DNA of 7,086 nucleotides from assembly GCA_903885895.1 (NCBI GenBank), contig CAISKC010000010.1, positions 1 to 7,086 of the forward strand, read 5' to 3'. Source of the DNA: an uncultured Legionella sp. (GTDB lineage: Bacteria > Pseudomonadota > Gammaproteobacteria > Legionellales > Legionellaceae). Shown here piece by piece: positions 1-5,312 of the stretch (within the stretch, counting starts at the first letter, position 1; every line of letters begins with the position of its first letter). A program made the translations under genes and the position numbers. The notes below the pieces were generated by a model. That model ran no database searches and was not told the DNA's origin. It saw only the letters and a program-made list of their open reading frames with translations.

Positions 1-70
1 TCTCGAAGCCTTAAAGCATGTGCCCAGGCTTCGAGACAGCGCTATCGCGCTTCCTCAGCCCGAACGGAGC
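1..70. repeat. Dispersed palindromic intergenic repeat, probably two inverted copies with the left one cut by the window edge
   Basis: Positions 1-11 (TCTCGAAGCCT) and 26-36 (AGGCTTCGAGA) are perfect inverted repeats separated by 14 bases. Immediately after, AGCGC (38-42) and GCGCT (47-51) form a 5-bp stem with a 4-base loop, followed by the string TCCTCAGCCCGAACGGA. Read on the minus strand, this is a CCGTTCGGGCTGAG...TCTCGAAGCC block. From memory, it resembles short repeats scattered between genes in many proteobacteria. The first arm looks like the end of a second copy in the opposite orientation. The inverted repeats are seen directly; the assignment to a dispersed family is inference. 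There is no T-tract, so a simple intrinsic terminator is unlikely. Confidence 0.6.
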
Positions 71-102
71 AAAGAATATGAAATTATTCTATACAAGTTC
101 GT

Positions 103-133
103 GGGGATACATCAGCTCTGGATGACGTACCCC
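103..133. repeat. Imperfect inverted repeat downstream of the minus-strand gene
   Basis: The arms GGGG-A-TAC-ATC (103-113) and GAT-GAC-GTA-CCCC (121-133) can pair as a 4+3+3 bp stem, with a 1-base and a 3-base bulge and a 7-base loop. It starts 15 bp past the stop codon of the minus-strand gene, where a terminator would be expected. However, neither strand has a following T-run, so it is not a standard Rho-independent terminator. It may protect the 3' end of the transcript or belong to the neighbouring repeat region. Confidence 0.35.
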
Positions 134-147
134 GGAGGTTACTGCCT

Positions 148-678
148 TTAAGTAGTGAGTATAGGTGCTGGATCTGGTTCTGGAACTGCTGATATAAAGT
201 TATTCAGATGTGCGTTTGTTAGGATCGATGTCTTAAAGAGTGAGAGGCCGTTGAGCGTTGCTGCGACGGTTGCAATGCTTCCAGCTATGATAGCGAGCGC
301 TTTGAAATGAAAGGCGGTAATGGTGATGAGGCCTATCAATGCTAAAATTTCGACTTGGAGCATACCGAATAAACCCATAACCAGTATACTGATAGCAGTT
401 ACGAACAGTGAAAACATAAACTTCTCTAGCAAAAGTTTCATAGGAGGCATTTGATATCTCGGCAAATGCTCAGCAAAAATACCGATGCAGTTCGTCTGAA
501 ACACTTTAAAATCAGGATTTCCCCTTTCCCATTCGTTATGGAATCTTTCTAATTCTAGGTTGATTGCAGCCGTTGTTGCTTCATTATTAAGCTCCGCAAT
601 GTTTGCCTTGAATAGATTGGACTGTTCAGTCCATCGAGTGGGATTGAGTCTAGGTATTTCTGTTTGGGCTTGTGCCAT
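148..678 (-). CDS. Hypothetical membrane protein, about three transmembrane segments
   Basis: I do not recognise this 176-residue protein. Residues 1-80 are hydrophilic and rich in E, N and R (for example ELERFHNEWERGNP at about 42-55). The central part is strongly hydrophobic, with probable membrane segments near 87-107, 109-124 and 127-147. The C-terminal tail of about 28 residues is short and proline-rich (PEPDPAP). There is no signal peptide, so the soluble N-terminal half probably stays in the cytoplasm. The ATG at 678 is preceded by GGTGA at suitable spacing and by a good promoter about 30 bp upstream. It is transcribed divergently from fabL and alone on its strand, so the neighbours say nothing about its role. 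In a Legionella/Coxiella-like genome, a lineage-specific protein with hydrophobic hairpins could be a secreted effector, but nothing specific here shows that. Confidence 0.75.
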   Translation of the reverse strand: MAQAQTEIPRLNPTRWTEQSNLFKANIAELNNEATTAAINLELERFHNEWERGNPDFKVFQTNCIGIFAEHLPRYQMPPMKLLLEKFMFSLFVTAISILVMGLFGMLQVEILALIGLITITAFHFKALAIIAGSIATVAATLNGLSLFKTSILTNAHLNNFISAVPEPDPAPILTT

Positions 679-709
679 AAATCACCAATAAGTTTATATT
701 TGGGATTGC

Positions 710-738
710 ATTGTAATGTTTGTTACAAATTTAGTCAA
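710..738 (-). promoter_or_regulatory. Sigma-70-type promoter of the minus-strand membrane protein gene
   Basis: On the minus strand, TTGACT (738-733) and TACAAT (715-710) are separated by exactly 17 bases. Each hexamer matches the consensus at five of six positions. Transcription would begin near 703, leaving a short leader of about 25 bases before the ATG at 678. This is the best promoter match in the window, judged by eye. Confidence 0.65.
711..728. promoter_or_regulatory. Perfect 18-bp dyad over the -10 element, candidate operator
   Basis: TTGTAATGTTTGTTACAA is a perfect 6-bp inverted repeat (711-716 and 723-728) around a 6-base spacer. It covers most of the -10 hexamer and the adjoining spacer of the minus-strand promoter, the usual position for a repressor site. 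No regulator gene is visible in the window and I cannot assign a regulator family. The dyad is AT-rich, so chance occurrence is possible. Confidence 0.4.
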
Positions 739-778
739 ATTTTCATGGCGAGTTTGAGGTATTGCGTCAGTTCTATTA

Positions 779-807
779 TTTTTAAAAACGCTCGGATACG
801 CTATACT
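779..807 (+). promoter_or_regulatory. Probable promoter of the fabL-xseA-fadL-like unit
   Basis: TATACT (802-807) is a good -10 match. The -35 at the standard 17-base distance, TTTTTA (779-784), is poor, with three of six matches. TCGGAT occurs on both sides of the -10 (792-797 and 816-821), which may be chance or a regulator half-site pair. Transcription would start near 814, giving a leader of about 28 bases. No other candidate of similar quality lies between 740 and 841. Confidence 0.4.
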
Positions 808-841
808 GCGCTGATTCGGATCACCATACGACAGGATAATT

Positions 842-1594
842 ATGCAAACATTGGCATCGAAGGTTGCTTTGATTACGGGTGGAGCGCGTGGGATTGGTAA
901 AGCTGTGGCGTTGAAATTAGCTAGAGCTGGTGCCGATGTCGCGATAGTGTATTACTCGAGTGCTGAAGAAGCTGAGCAGGTTGTGCAGACGATTCAAGCG
1001 CTGGGTAGACGCTCAGTGGCTATCAAAGCGAATGTTGCGGATGAAGCTTCGGTGAAAGAATTGTTGGTGCAATTTGGACAGCATTTTGATCGTTTGGATA
1101 TTTTGATTTCTAATGCTGCGTCGGGTGTGTTGAAACCTGCGTTAAAAATGTCAACCAAACATTGGCGTTGGTGTATGGAAACCAATGCGTTGGCTTTGAA
1201 TCATCTGGTAACTGCTTCACACGCTATTTTACAGACGGGTGGACGCGTGGTTGCGTTATCTAGTTTGGGTGCGCATCGCGCCATCCCTAATTATGCTTTT
1301 ATTGGGGCTTCGAAAGCTGCTTTAGAAGCCTTGGTCCGCTCTTTAAGTATTGAGCTGGCCCCACAAGGCATTACCGTTAATACAGTCTCGGCTGGCGTGG
1401 TGGATACTGATGCATTAAAATATTTTCCCAATCGTGAGCAATTGTTAGCAGAATATCAAGCGCATGCTTTGGCCGATCGCCCTTTATCTCCTGAAGATGT
1501 AGCGAATGCTGTGTACCTTTTATGTTTGCCGGAAGCGGATATGATTCGTGGGCATACCTTATTTGTTGATGCGGGGTATTCCATTGTTGGCTGA
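842..1594 (+). CDS. fabL: Enoyl-[acyl-carrier-protein] reductase, FabL type (SDR superfamily)
   Basis: This 250-residue short-chain dehydrogenase should catalyse the last step of fatty-acid elongation: NADPH-dependent reduction of trans-2-enoyl-ACP in the cytosol. The Rossmann nucleotide motif TGGARGIG is at 12-19 and NAAS at 91-94. The catalytic pair is Y151 and K158, spaced Y-x6-K. This spacing marks enoyl reductases and differs from the Y-x3-K of ketoreductases such as FabG; residue 154, where FabG-type enzymes have Tyr, is Ile. NAASGVLKP and DTDALKYFPNRE closely match Bacillus subtilis FabL as I remember it. Length is normal for the family. The ATG has AGGA five bases upstream. Its 3' end overlaps xseA, so the two are probably co-transcribed. 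A generic SDR of unknown substrate is the main alternative, but the motif set makes FabL much more likely. Confidence 0.88.
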   Translation: MQTLASKVALITGGARGIGKAVALKLARAGADVAIVYYSSAEEAEQVVQTIQALGRRSVAIKANVADEASVKELLVQFGQHFDRLDILISNAASGVLKPALKMSTKHWRWCMETNALALNHLVTASHAILQTGGRVVALSSLGAHRAIPNYAFIGASKAALEALVRSLSIELAPQGITVNTVSAGVVDTDALKYFPNREQLLAEYQAHALADRPLSPEDVANAVYLLCLPEADMIRGHTLFVDAGYSIVG

Positions 1595-2807
1595 TCTACA
1601 ATCAGATATTTATTCGGTTTCTGAGCTGAATCGCCAAGTCAAAGCTTGCTTGGAGCAAGGCTTGGGCATGGTGTCTGTGCAAGGAGAAATCTCGAATTTG
1701 ACCAAGCCCAGTTCAGGGCATTGGTATTTCACGTTGAAAGATCAGCATGCTCAAGTGCGTTGTGTTTTTTTTCGCCATAAGCATTTGCGGATCCATGCTC
1801 AAATGGGCAATGGCGCCCAAGTTGTGGTGCAAGGCTGCTTGAGTTTGTACGAAGCGCGTGGTGATTACCAATTAATTGTGGAGACTTTGAGCGAAGCAGG
1901 TCTTGGGGATTTACATCAGCAATTTGAACAATTGAAACAGAAGTTATTTGCTGCTGGATTGTTTGATACAAATCGCAAAAAAAGTATTCCGCGTTTTCCT
2001 CATAAAATTGGGGTGATCACGTCACCAACCGGGGCAGCTATCCGCGATATTTTAACGACTTTAAATCGGCGCTATCCTCTGGCTACTGTGCACATTTATC
2101 CCAGTGATGTGCAAGGGAAATCAGCAGCGCCACAATTGGCGGCTGCTATTGCGTTGGCCAATCAAGAACAGATCTGTGATGTGTTAATTTTGGCACGTGG
2201 TGGGGGTAGTTTAGAAGATCTATGGGCATTTAACGACGAAGCACTGGCTTATGTGATTGCGGGTAGTCAGATTCCAATTGTGACCGGGATTGGTCACGAA
2301 ATTGATGTGACCATTGCGGATTTGGTGGCGGATCTGCGTGCGCCGACTCCTACTGCGGCGGCAGAAATGGTGACCCCAGTTCAAGAGGAGTTATGGTTAG
2401 CGGTCCAGGCACTTTCTATGCGTATGCAGCAGGCGATTCAGCGTATGCTGCAACAGCAATATGTCCGGTATACTCATCAACGCCAACGTCTTGCTTCACC
2501 CCGTCAGATGATTGCAGCTTATTGGCAAACCTTAGATCATCGTGAGTATCAATTACGTCAAATCATGACTCAAATGCTTCAAATGCGTGGGCAAGCATTG
2601 CAAAATATCAAGGGACGTTTGCACGCGGTCAGCCCGTTAGCGACCTTGGAGCGAGGGTATGCCGTGGCGACTTGTGACCAAAAACTACTGAAATCTACGC
2701 AAGAAATTGCCATTGGTAAGCAGATCATGGTTCGACTTGCGCGCGGGCACTTACAATGCGAAGTGCTGTCTAAAGTAGACAGTCCGGATACTGCAGAGGT
2801 GTTATGA
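1569..2807 (+). CDS. xseA: Exodeoxyribonuclease VII large subunit
   Basis: XseA is the large, catalytic subunit of exonuclease VII, which with several copies of XseB degrades single-stranded DNA to oligonucleotides during repair. Numbered from the ATG at 1569 (412 residues), an N-terminal OB-fold covers about 14-110 (YSVSELNRQV, SGHWYFTLKD, LYEARGDYQ). The nuclease domain follows with GVITSPTGAAIRD (148-160), RGGGSLEDLWAFNDE (210-224), GHE (242-244) and DLRAPTPTAAAE (255-266). A coiled-coil stretch comes next, then the C-terminal LERGYAV motif. It is about 40 residues shorter than the E. coli protein, mostly in the coiled coil. The start is uncertain: ATG 1569 lacks a clear ribosome site, whereas TTG 1584 or 1587 lies behind GGGG (1573-1576), and TTG 1584 gives the E. 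coli-like N-terminal length. GTG 1548 is also possible. All overlap fabL. No xseB is present here. Confidence 0.95.
   Translation: MRGIPLLADLQSDIYSVSELNRQVKACLEQGLGMVSVQGEISNLTKPSSGHWYFTLKDQHAQVRCVFFRHKHLRIHAQMGNGAQVVVQGCLSLYEARGDYQLIVETLSEAGLGDLHQQFEQLKQKLFAAGLFDTNRKKSIPRFPHKIGVITSPTGAAIRDILTTLNRRYPLATVHIYPSDVQGKSAAPQLAAAIALANQEQICDVLILARGGGSLEDLWAFNDEALAYVIAGSQIPIVTGIGHEIDVTIADLVADLRAPTPTAAAEMVTPVQEELWLAVQALSMRMQQAIQRMLQQQYVRYTHQRQRLASPRQMIAAYWQTLDHREYQLRQIMTQMLQMRGQALQNIKGRLHAVSPLATLERGYAVATCDQKLLKSTQEIAIGKQIMVRLARGHLQCEVLSKVDSPDTAEVL
1573..1589 (+). promoter_or_regulatory. Ribosome-binding-like G run and TTG codons, alternative xseA start
   Basis: GGGG at 1573-1576 lies inside the end of fabL and is followed by in-frame TTG codons at 1584 (7 bases away) and 1587 (10 bases away). 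Starting at 1584 leaves nine residues before YSVSELN, the same as the nine before FTVSRLN in E. coli XseA as I recall it. The upstream ATG (1569) has no purine-rich site in front. Either TTG would give an 8- or 11-bp overlap with fabL, typical of translational coupling. Confidence 0.35.
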
Positions 2808-3925
2808 TCAGACGCGGTTTTTGGTGGCTTTCTATTTTGGCGTTGAGTTTTACCAATTGTGCATATGGTGATGTTGGTCAGATCCTCTCGGATTATTTTT
2901 TCCAAAATCCGGCAGATTTAGGGGGGATTCAACAGCAACAAATGATTTTGGGTAATGTGTTTGTGGCACCGAGCATGGAGTTTAATGGGACTGCGCTGGG
3001 CGGAACAGGTCGAGCACGCACCAGTACCTTTGATACCTTGCCCTATTTACTAGCGGATACGCGTTTTTCAGATAAATTTGTATTGGGTTTTAATATCGTT
3101 CCTTGCCAATATGGTGATCTGGTTTGGCCCGAGGACTCTGTTGTTGCGCATGACTCAACCGTGACCAAAGTTTATTATTATAGACTTGGGTTTCAGTCTA
3201 GTTATCAACTGACTGATCGGTTGGTTTTGGGCTTAGGAGTGGGGCTTGAGTATAATTATTTGCAAGAATTGGATGCTGTGGTTGGCGATTTAGGGAATGA
3301 AGTCAACAAAGTATCTGGGCTCAATCGTTATATGGATGCAGGATTTACTTATCAAATCACGCCAAAACATGCTTTGATTGCCGCGATGTATTCGCCGGTG
3401 AATACGTATGGTAATGGAACGAGTACTTTGCATGGTGCGGTTTCGAATAATTTTTCAATGAATATTGTGGATGCTGCGGTGTTGTTTGCGGGGTTGCAGC
3501 ATAATTTTTCAGAACAATGGTTTTTAGAAGAAAAAGTATATTGGTCTGCATGGCGTGCACAAACGACCTCGACTTTACTGAATACGACTAGAGGTAACTA
3601 TATTTATCGCACAGATTGGTCTGATACTTGGTCATATCAACTGTCTGGACAGTATACCAGTAGCGATAAACTCGCTTGGTTGGCAGGTATGATGTATGAA
3701 ACCAATCCTGCACCCCTTGTTACCAATGCCATAGGCTATCCTTTGGCACCATCGTTGTATGTTTATGGTGGCTTGGATGTGGCGTTTAATCAAAGCTTGC
3801 ATCTCCAATTGTTTTACGGATACAGTATCTTTATCCTCAATGCGAAAATTGATAATGGCTTTAGTTTGGGGACGGTATCTGCTGATACGCAATCAGGAGT
3901 TTTGCAGCTCACATACAAAACATGA
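2804..3925 (+). CDS. FadL/OmpP1-family outer-membrane beta-barrel protein
   Basis: This 373-residue precursor is probably a hydrophobic-compound or fatty-acid channel of the outer membrane. It has an Arg-Arg n-region, a hydrophobic core and likely signal-peptidase I cleavage after AYG (residue 22). The FadL-family NPA motif is at 35-37, followed by an APSMEFNG strand (55-62). Alternating barrel strands continue, including RLVLGLGVGLEYNYL, KVYWSAW (244-250) and DWSDTWSYQLSGQY (271-284), which resembles the family's W-x-DT strand. Two features are odd. Only about 12 mature residues precede NPA, against about 30 in E. coli FadL, so the plug segment is short. The C-terminus ends in LQLTYKT instead of an aromatic residue. 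The start overlaps the xseA stop as ATGA, with AGAGG upstream, so translation is coupled. The substrate is unknown. Confidence 0.82.
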   Translation: MIRRGFWWLSILALSFTNCAYGDVGQILSDYFFQNPADLGGIQQQQMILGNVFVAPSMEFNGTALGGTGRARTSTFDTLPYLLADTRFSDKFVLGFNIVPCQYGDLVWPEDSVVAHDSTVTKVYYYRLGFQSSYQLTDRLVLGLGVGLEYNYLQELDAVVGDLGNEVNKVSGLNRYMDAGFTYQITPKHALIAAMYSPVNTYGNGTSTLHGAVSNNFSMNIVDAAVLFAGLQHNFSEQWFLEEKVYWSAWRAQTTSTLLNTTRGNYIYRTDWSDTWSYQLSGQYTSSDKLAWLAGMMYETNPAPLVTNAIGYPLAPSLYVYGGLDVAFNQSLHLQLFYGYSIFILNAKIDNGFSLGTVSADTQSGVLQLTYKT

Positions 3926-3932
3926 CTGCAAA

Positions 3933-3961
3933 TTGAGGTATGAATGATCCTGTGATAGAAT
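3933..3961 (+). promoter_or_regulatory. Extended -10 promoter of the acyl carrier protein operon
   Basis: TTGAGG (3933-3938) and TAGAAT (3956-3961) are 17 bases apart. TG at 3953-3954 gives the extended -10 form TGnTAGAAT. Initiation near 3968 would leave a leader of about 27 bases before the ATG at 3995. There is no hairpin with a T-run between 3926 and 3994, so read-through from the fabL-xseA-fadL-like unit could also supply transcript. Confidence 0.5.
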
Positions 3962-3994
3962 TAGCGATTATTTTTGTAGCCTTGAGGATTGATC

Positions 3995-4408
3995 ATGAAT
4001 GTCGAGAGTGTTTATCCCAAAGTTAGGACCATTATTGCAGATGTCCTAGTTTTAGATGAAGAAGAAGTGACGTTGACCAGTCGGTTGATTGCTGATTTGC
4101 ACTCGGAATCGATTGACTTTTTGGATTTGGTATTTCAATTAGAAAAAGAATTTGAGATCAAAATCCCACGTGGTCAATTGGAAAAAAATGCGCGTGGTGA
4201 TTTGTCAGAAGATGAATTTGAGAAAAGTGGGGTATTGACGGCTGAGGGTATGAAAGCTTTGCGCCAATATCTTTCAGAAGTGCCAGCAGAACATTTCACA
4301 CCGAATATGAAATTGAATGAAATTCCTGCATTATTTACAGTTGAAACTTTTTGTAAATTAATTGTCACGGCTAAGGCTGAGCAATCGCAGGCTGTCGGTG
4401 CGTTATAA
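3995..4408 (+). CDS. Extended acyl carrier protein
   Basis: This 137-residue acidic carrier protein would hold a growing acyl chain as a thioester on a phosphopantetheine arm. The attachment site is Ser39 in HSESIDFLDLVFQLEKEF (36-53), corresponding to GADSLDTVELVMALEEEF of ordinary ACP. Housekeeping ACP is about 78 residues. Here roughly 40-50 charged residues (about 62-110) are inserted between helix II and the last helix, which is recognisable as LFTVETFCKLIV near 114-125. It is therefore a specialised carrier, not the general fatty-acid ACP. ATG 3995 is preferred over the upstream in-frame TTG 3989 because GAGG (3984-3987) sits seven bases before it and overlaps any earlier start. It is the first gene of a tightly packed unit with a dehydratase-like protein and two ketoacyl synthases. 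A phosphopantetheinyl transferase elsewhere would activate it. Confidence 0.88.
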   Translation: MNVESVYPKVRTIIADVLVLDEEEVTLTSRLIADLHSESIDFLDLVFQLEKEFEIKIPRGQLEKNARGDLSEDEFEKSGVLTAEGMKALRQYLSEVPAEHFTPNMKLNEIPALFTVETFCKLIVTAKAEQSQAVGAL

Positions 4409-4413
4409 GAATA

Positions 4414-5310
4414 ATGCGTTTTTTATTCGTCGATAGAATTTTACAATTATCTTCCACGGCTGGATCGGTCTGTGGGATTAAGCATATTACGCCTGATGAT
4501 TTTTATCTATGTTCAGATGACACCACAGGACGTGGTTGTTTCATGCCAGCTCTGATTGGCGAAACCCTAGGACAATTGACGGCATGGGCTGTGATGGCTA
4601 AAACAGATTTTTGTTTACGGCCAGTGGCGGGCGTTGTGGCATCCGTTGAGATGCATCGCGCTGCCTATGTCGGAGAAACATTAGAATTGGAATCCTGGAT
4701 TGATGCATTGGATGATGCTGCGGTCCAATATCATGGAGAAGTGCGGGTTGGTTCTGAGATAGTGTTCCGTTTAGATGGGGCTTTGGGTCCTATGTTACCG
4801 ATGGAAGATTTTATTGATCCCGTAGTGGTACGTAGACAATTTTCAGAAATTGATCGGCCTGGTGTATGGCCGTATTCAGCCAGTCAACCGCCTTTGCTGC
4901 CGTTCGCAGATCGCACCCAGCACCATGCATTGCAGTTTGATTATGTCACAAAGCAGGAGCCTGGTGTATGCATCTCTGCCGTGAAGCATGTGACGCGTGC
5001 TGCGCCTTATTTCCCGGATCATTTTCCGAACAAACCTGTCTTACCATTAACGGTCTTATTAGAATGTACTATGAATTTGGCCAAAACGTTTTTAACGCAT
5101 GCCGGCTTAAGTGATACTTATCGTATTCGTAGTTTACGCAAAATTAAAATGAGTGGATTTGTTTACCCAGGTGATGTGGTAACGTGTGATGTCACTGTAA
5201 AAAACCAAGATACGCAAGCATTAACATTACGTTGTACAGCAATGGTTGCGGGTAAGCGGGTTTGTGGTTTAGAAATAGACTGCGCGCGCCCTGATTTAGG
5301 AGAGCAATGA
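4414..5310 (+). CDS. Double-hotdog 3-hydroxyacyl-ACP dehydratase-like protein (FabZ/FabA related)
   Basis: This 298-residue protein appears to be two fused hotdog domains and probably dehydrates 3-hydroxyacyl chains on the neighbouring ACP. The C-terminal half (about 170-298) has FabZ hallmarks: AAPYFPDHFPNKPVLP with His203, then Glu217 in VLLECTM. Their 14-residue spacing equals that of the FabZ catalytic His and Glu. The N-terminal half (about 1-135) opens with FLFVDRIL like FabZ and keeps Glu50 in LIGETLGQL. It has no HFP motif, and the residue 14 before Glu50 is Asp36. It may be structural or use other chemistry. FabZ is about 150 residues and works as a dimer of hotdogs, so a fused pair with one classical active site is plausible. 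The ATG lies 5 bp after the ACP stop with only a weak ribosome site, suggesting coupling. The 3' end overlaps the next gene as ATGA. Confidence 0.8.
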   Translation: MRFLFVDRILQLSSTAGSVCGIKHITPDDFYLCSDDTTGRGCFMPALIGETLGQLTAWAVMAKTDFCLRPVAGVVASVEMHRAAYVGETLELESWIDALDDAAVQYHGEVRVGSEIVFRLDGALGPMLPMEDFIDPVVVRRQFSEIDRPGVWPYSASQPPLLPFADRTQHHALQFDYVTKQEPGVCISAVKHVTRAAPYFPDHFPNKPVLPLTVLLECTMNLAKTFLTHAGLSDTYRIRSLRKIKMSGFVYPGDVVTCDVTVKNQDTQALTLRCTAMVAGKRVCGLEIDCARPDLGEQ

Positions 5311-5312
5311 TG
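5298..5312 (+). promoter_or_regulatory. Strong ribosome-binding site with two adjacent ATG codons
   Basis: AGGAGAG (5298-5304) inside the end of the dehydratase gene precedes ATGATG (5307-5312). The first ATG overlaps the TGA stop and is 4 bases from AGGAG. The second is 7 bases away, a more usual distance. The synthase may therefore start at either Met, differing by one residue. Confidence 0.6.

Noticed and set aside
73..90. AGAATA/TATTCT 6-bp inverted repeat
   Set aside because: A short AT-only stem that could easily arise by chance and has no related element beside it.
103..133. Rho-independent terminator for the minus-strand gene
   Set aside because: The stem is bulged and no T-tract follows on either strand; kept only as an inverted repeat.
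664..900. A plus-strand open frame spanning the divergent promoter region and the start of fabL
   Set aside because: It crosses both promoters and overlaps fabL in another frame, with no ribosome site and no protein-like features.
842..1594. FabG-type 3-oxoacyl-ACP reductase
   Set aside because: The Tyr expected four residues before Lys158 is Ile; the Tyr is seven before (Y-x6-K), as in enoyl reductases.
2804..2880. Lipoprotein signal (Cys19) in the FadL-like protein
   Set aside because: FTNC does not fit the lipobox, and a type I cleavage site AYG follows directly.
3940..4026. A 28-codon frame starting ATGAATGATCC that overlaps the ACP start
   Set aside because: GAGG is only one base from its ATG, it begins upstream of the predicted transcription start near 3968, and the peptide shows no recognisable features.
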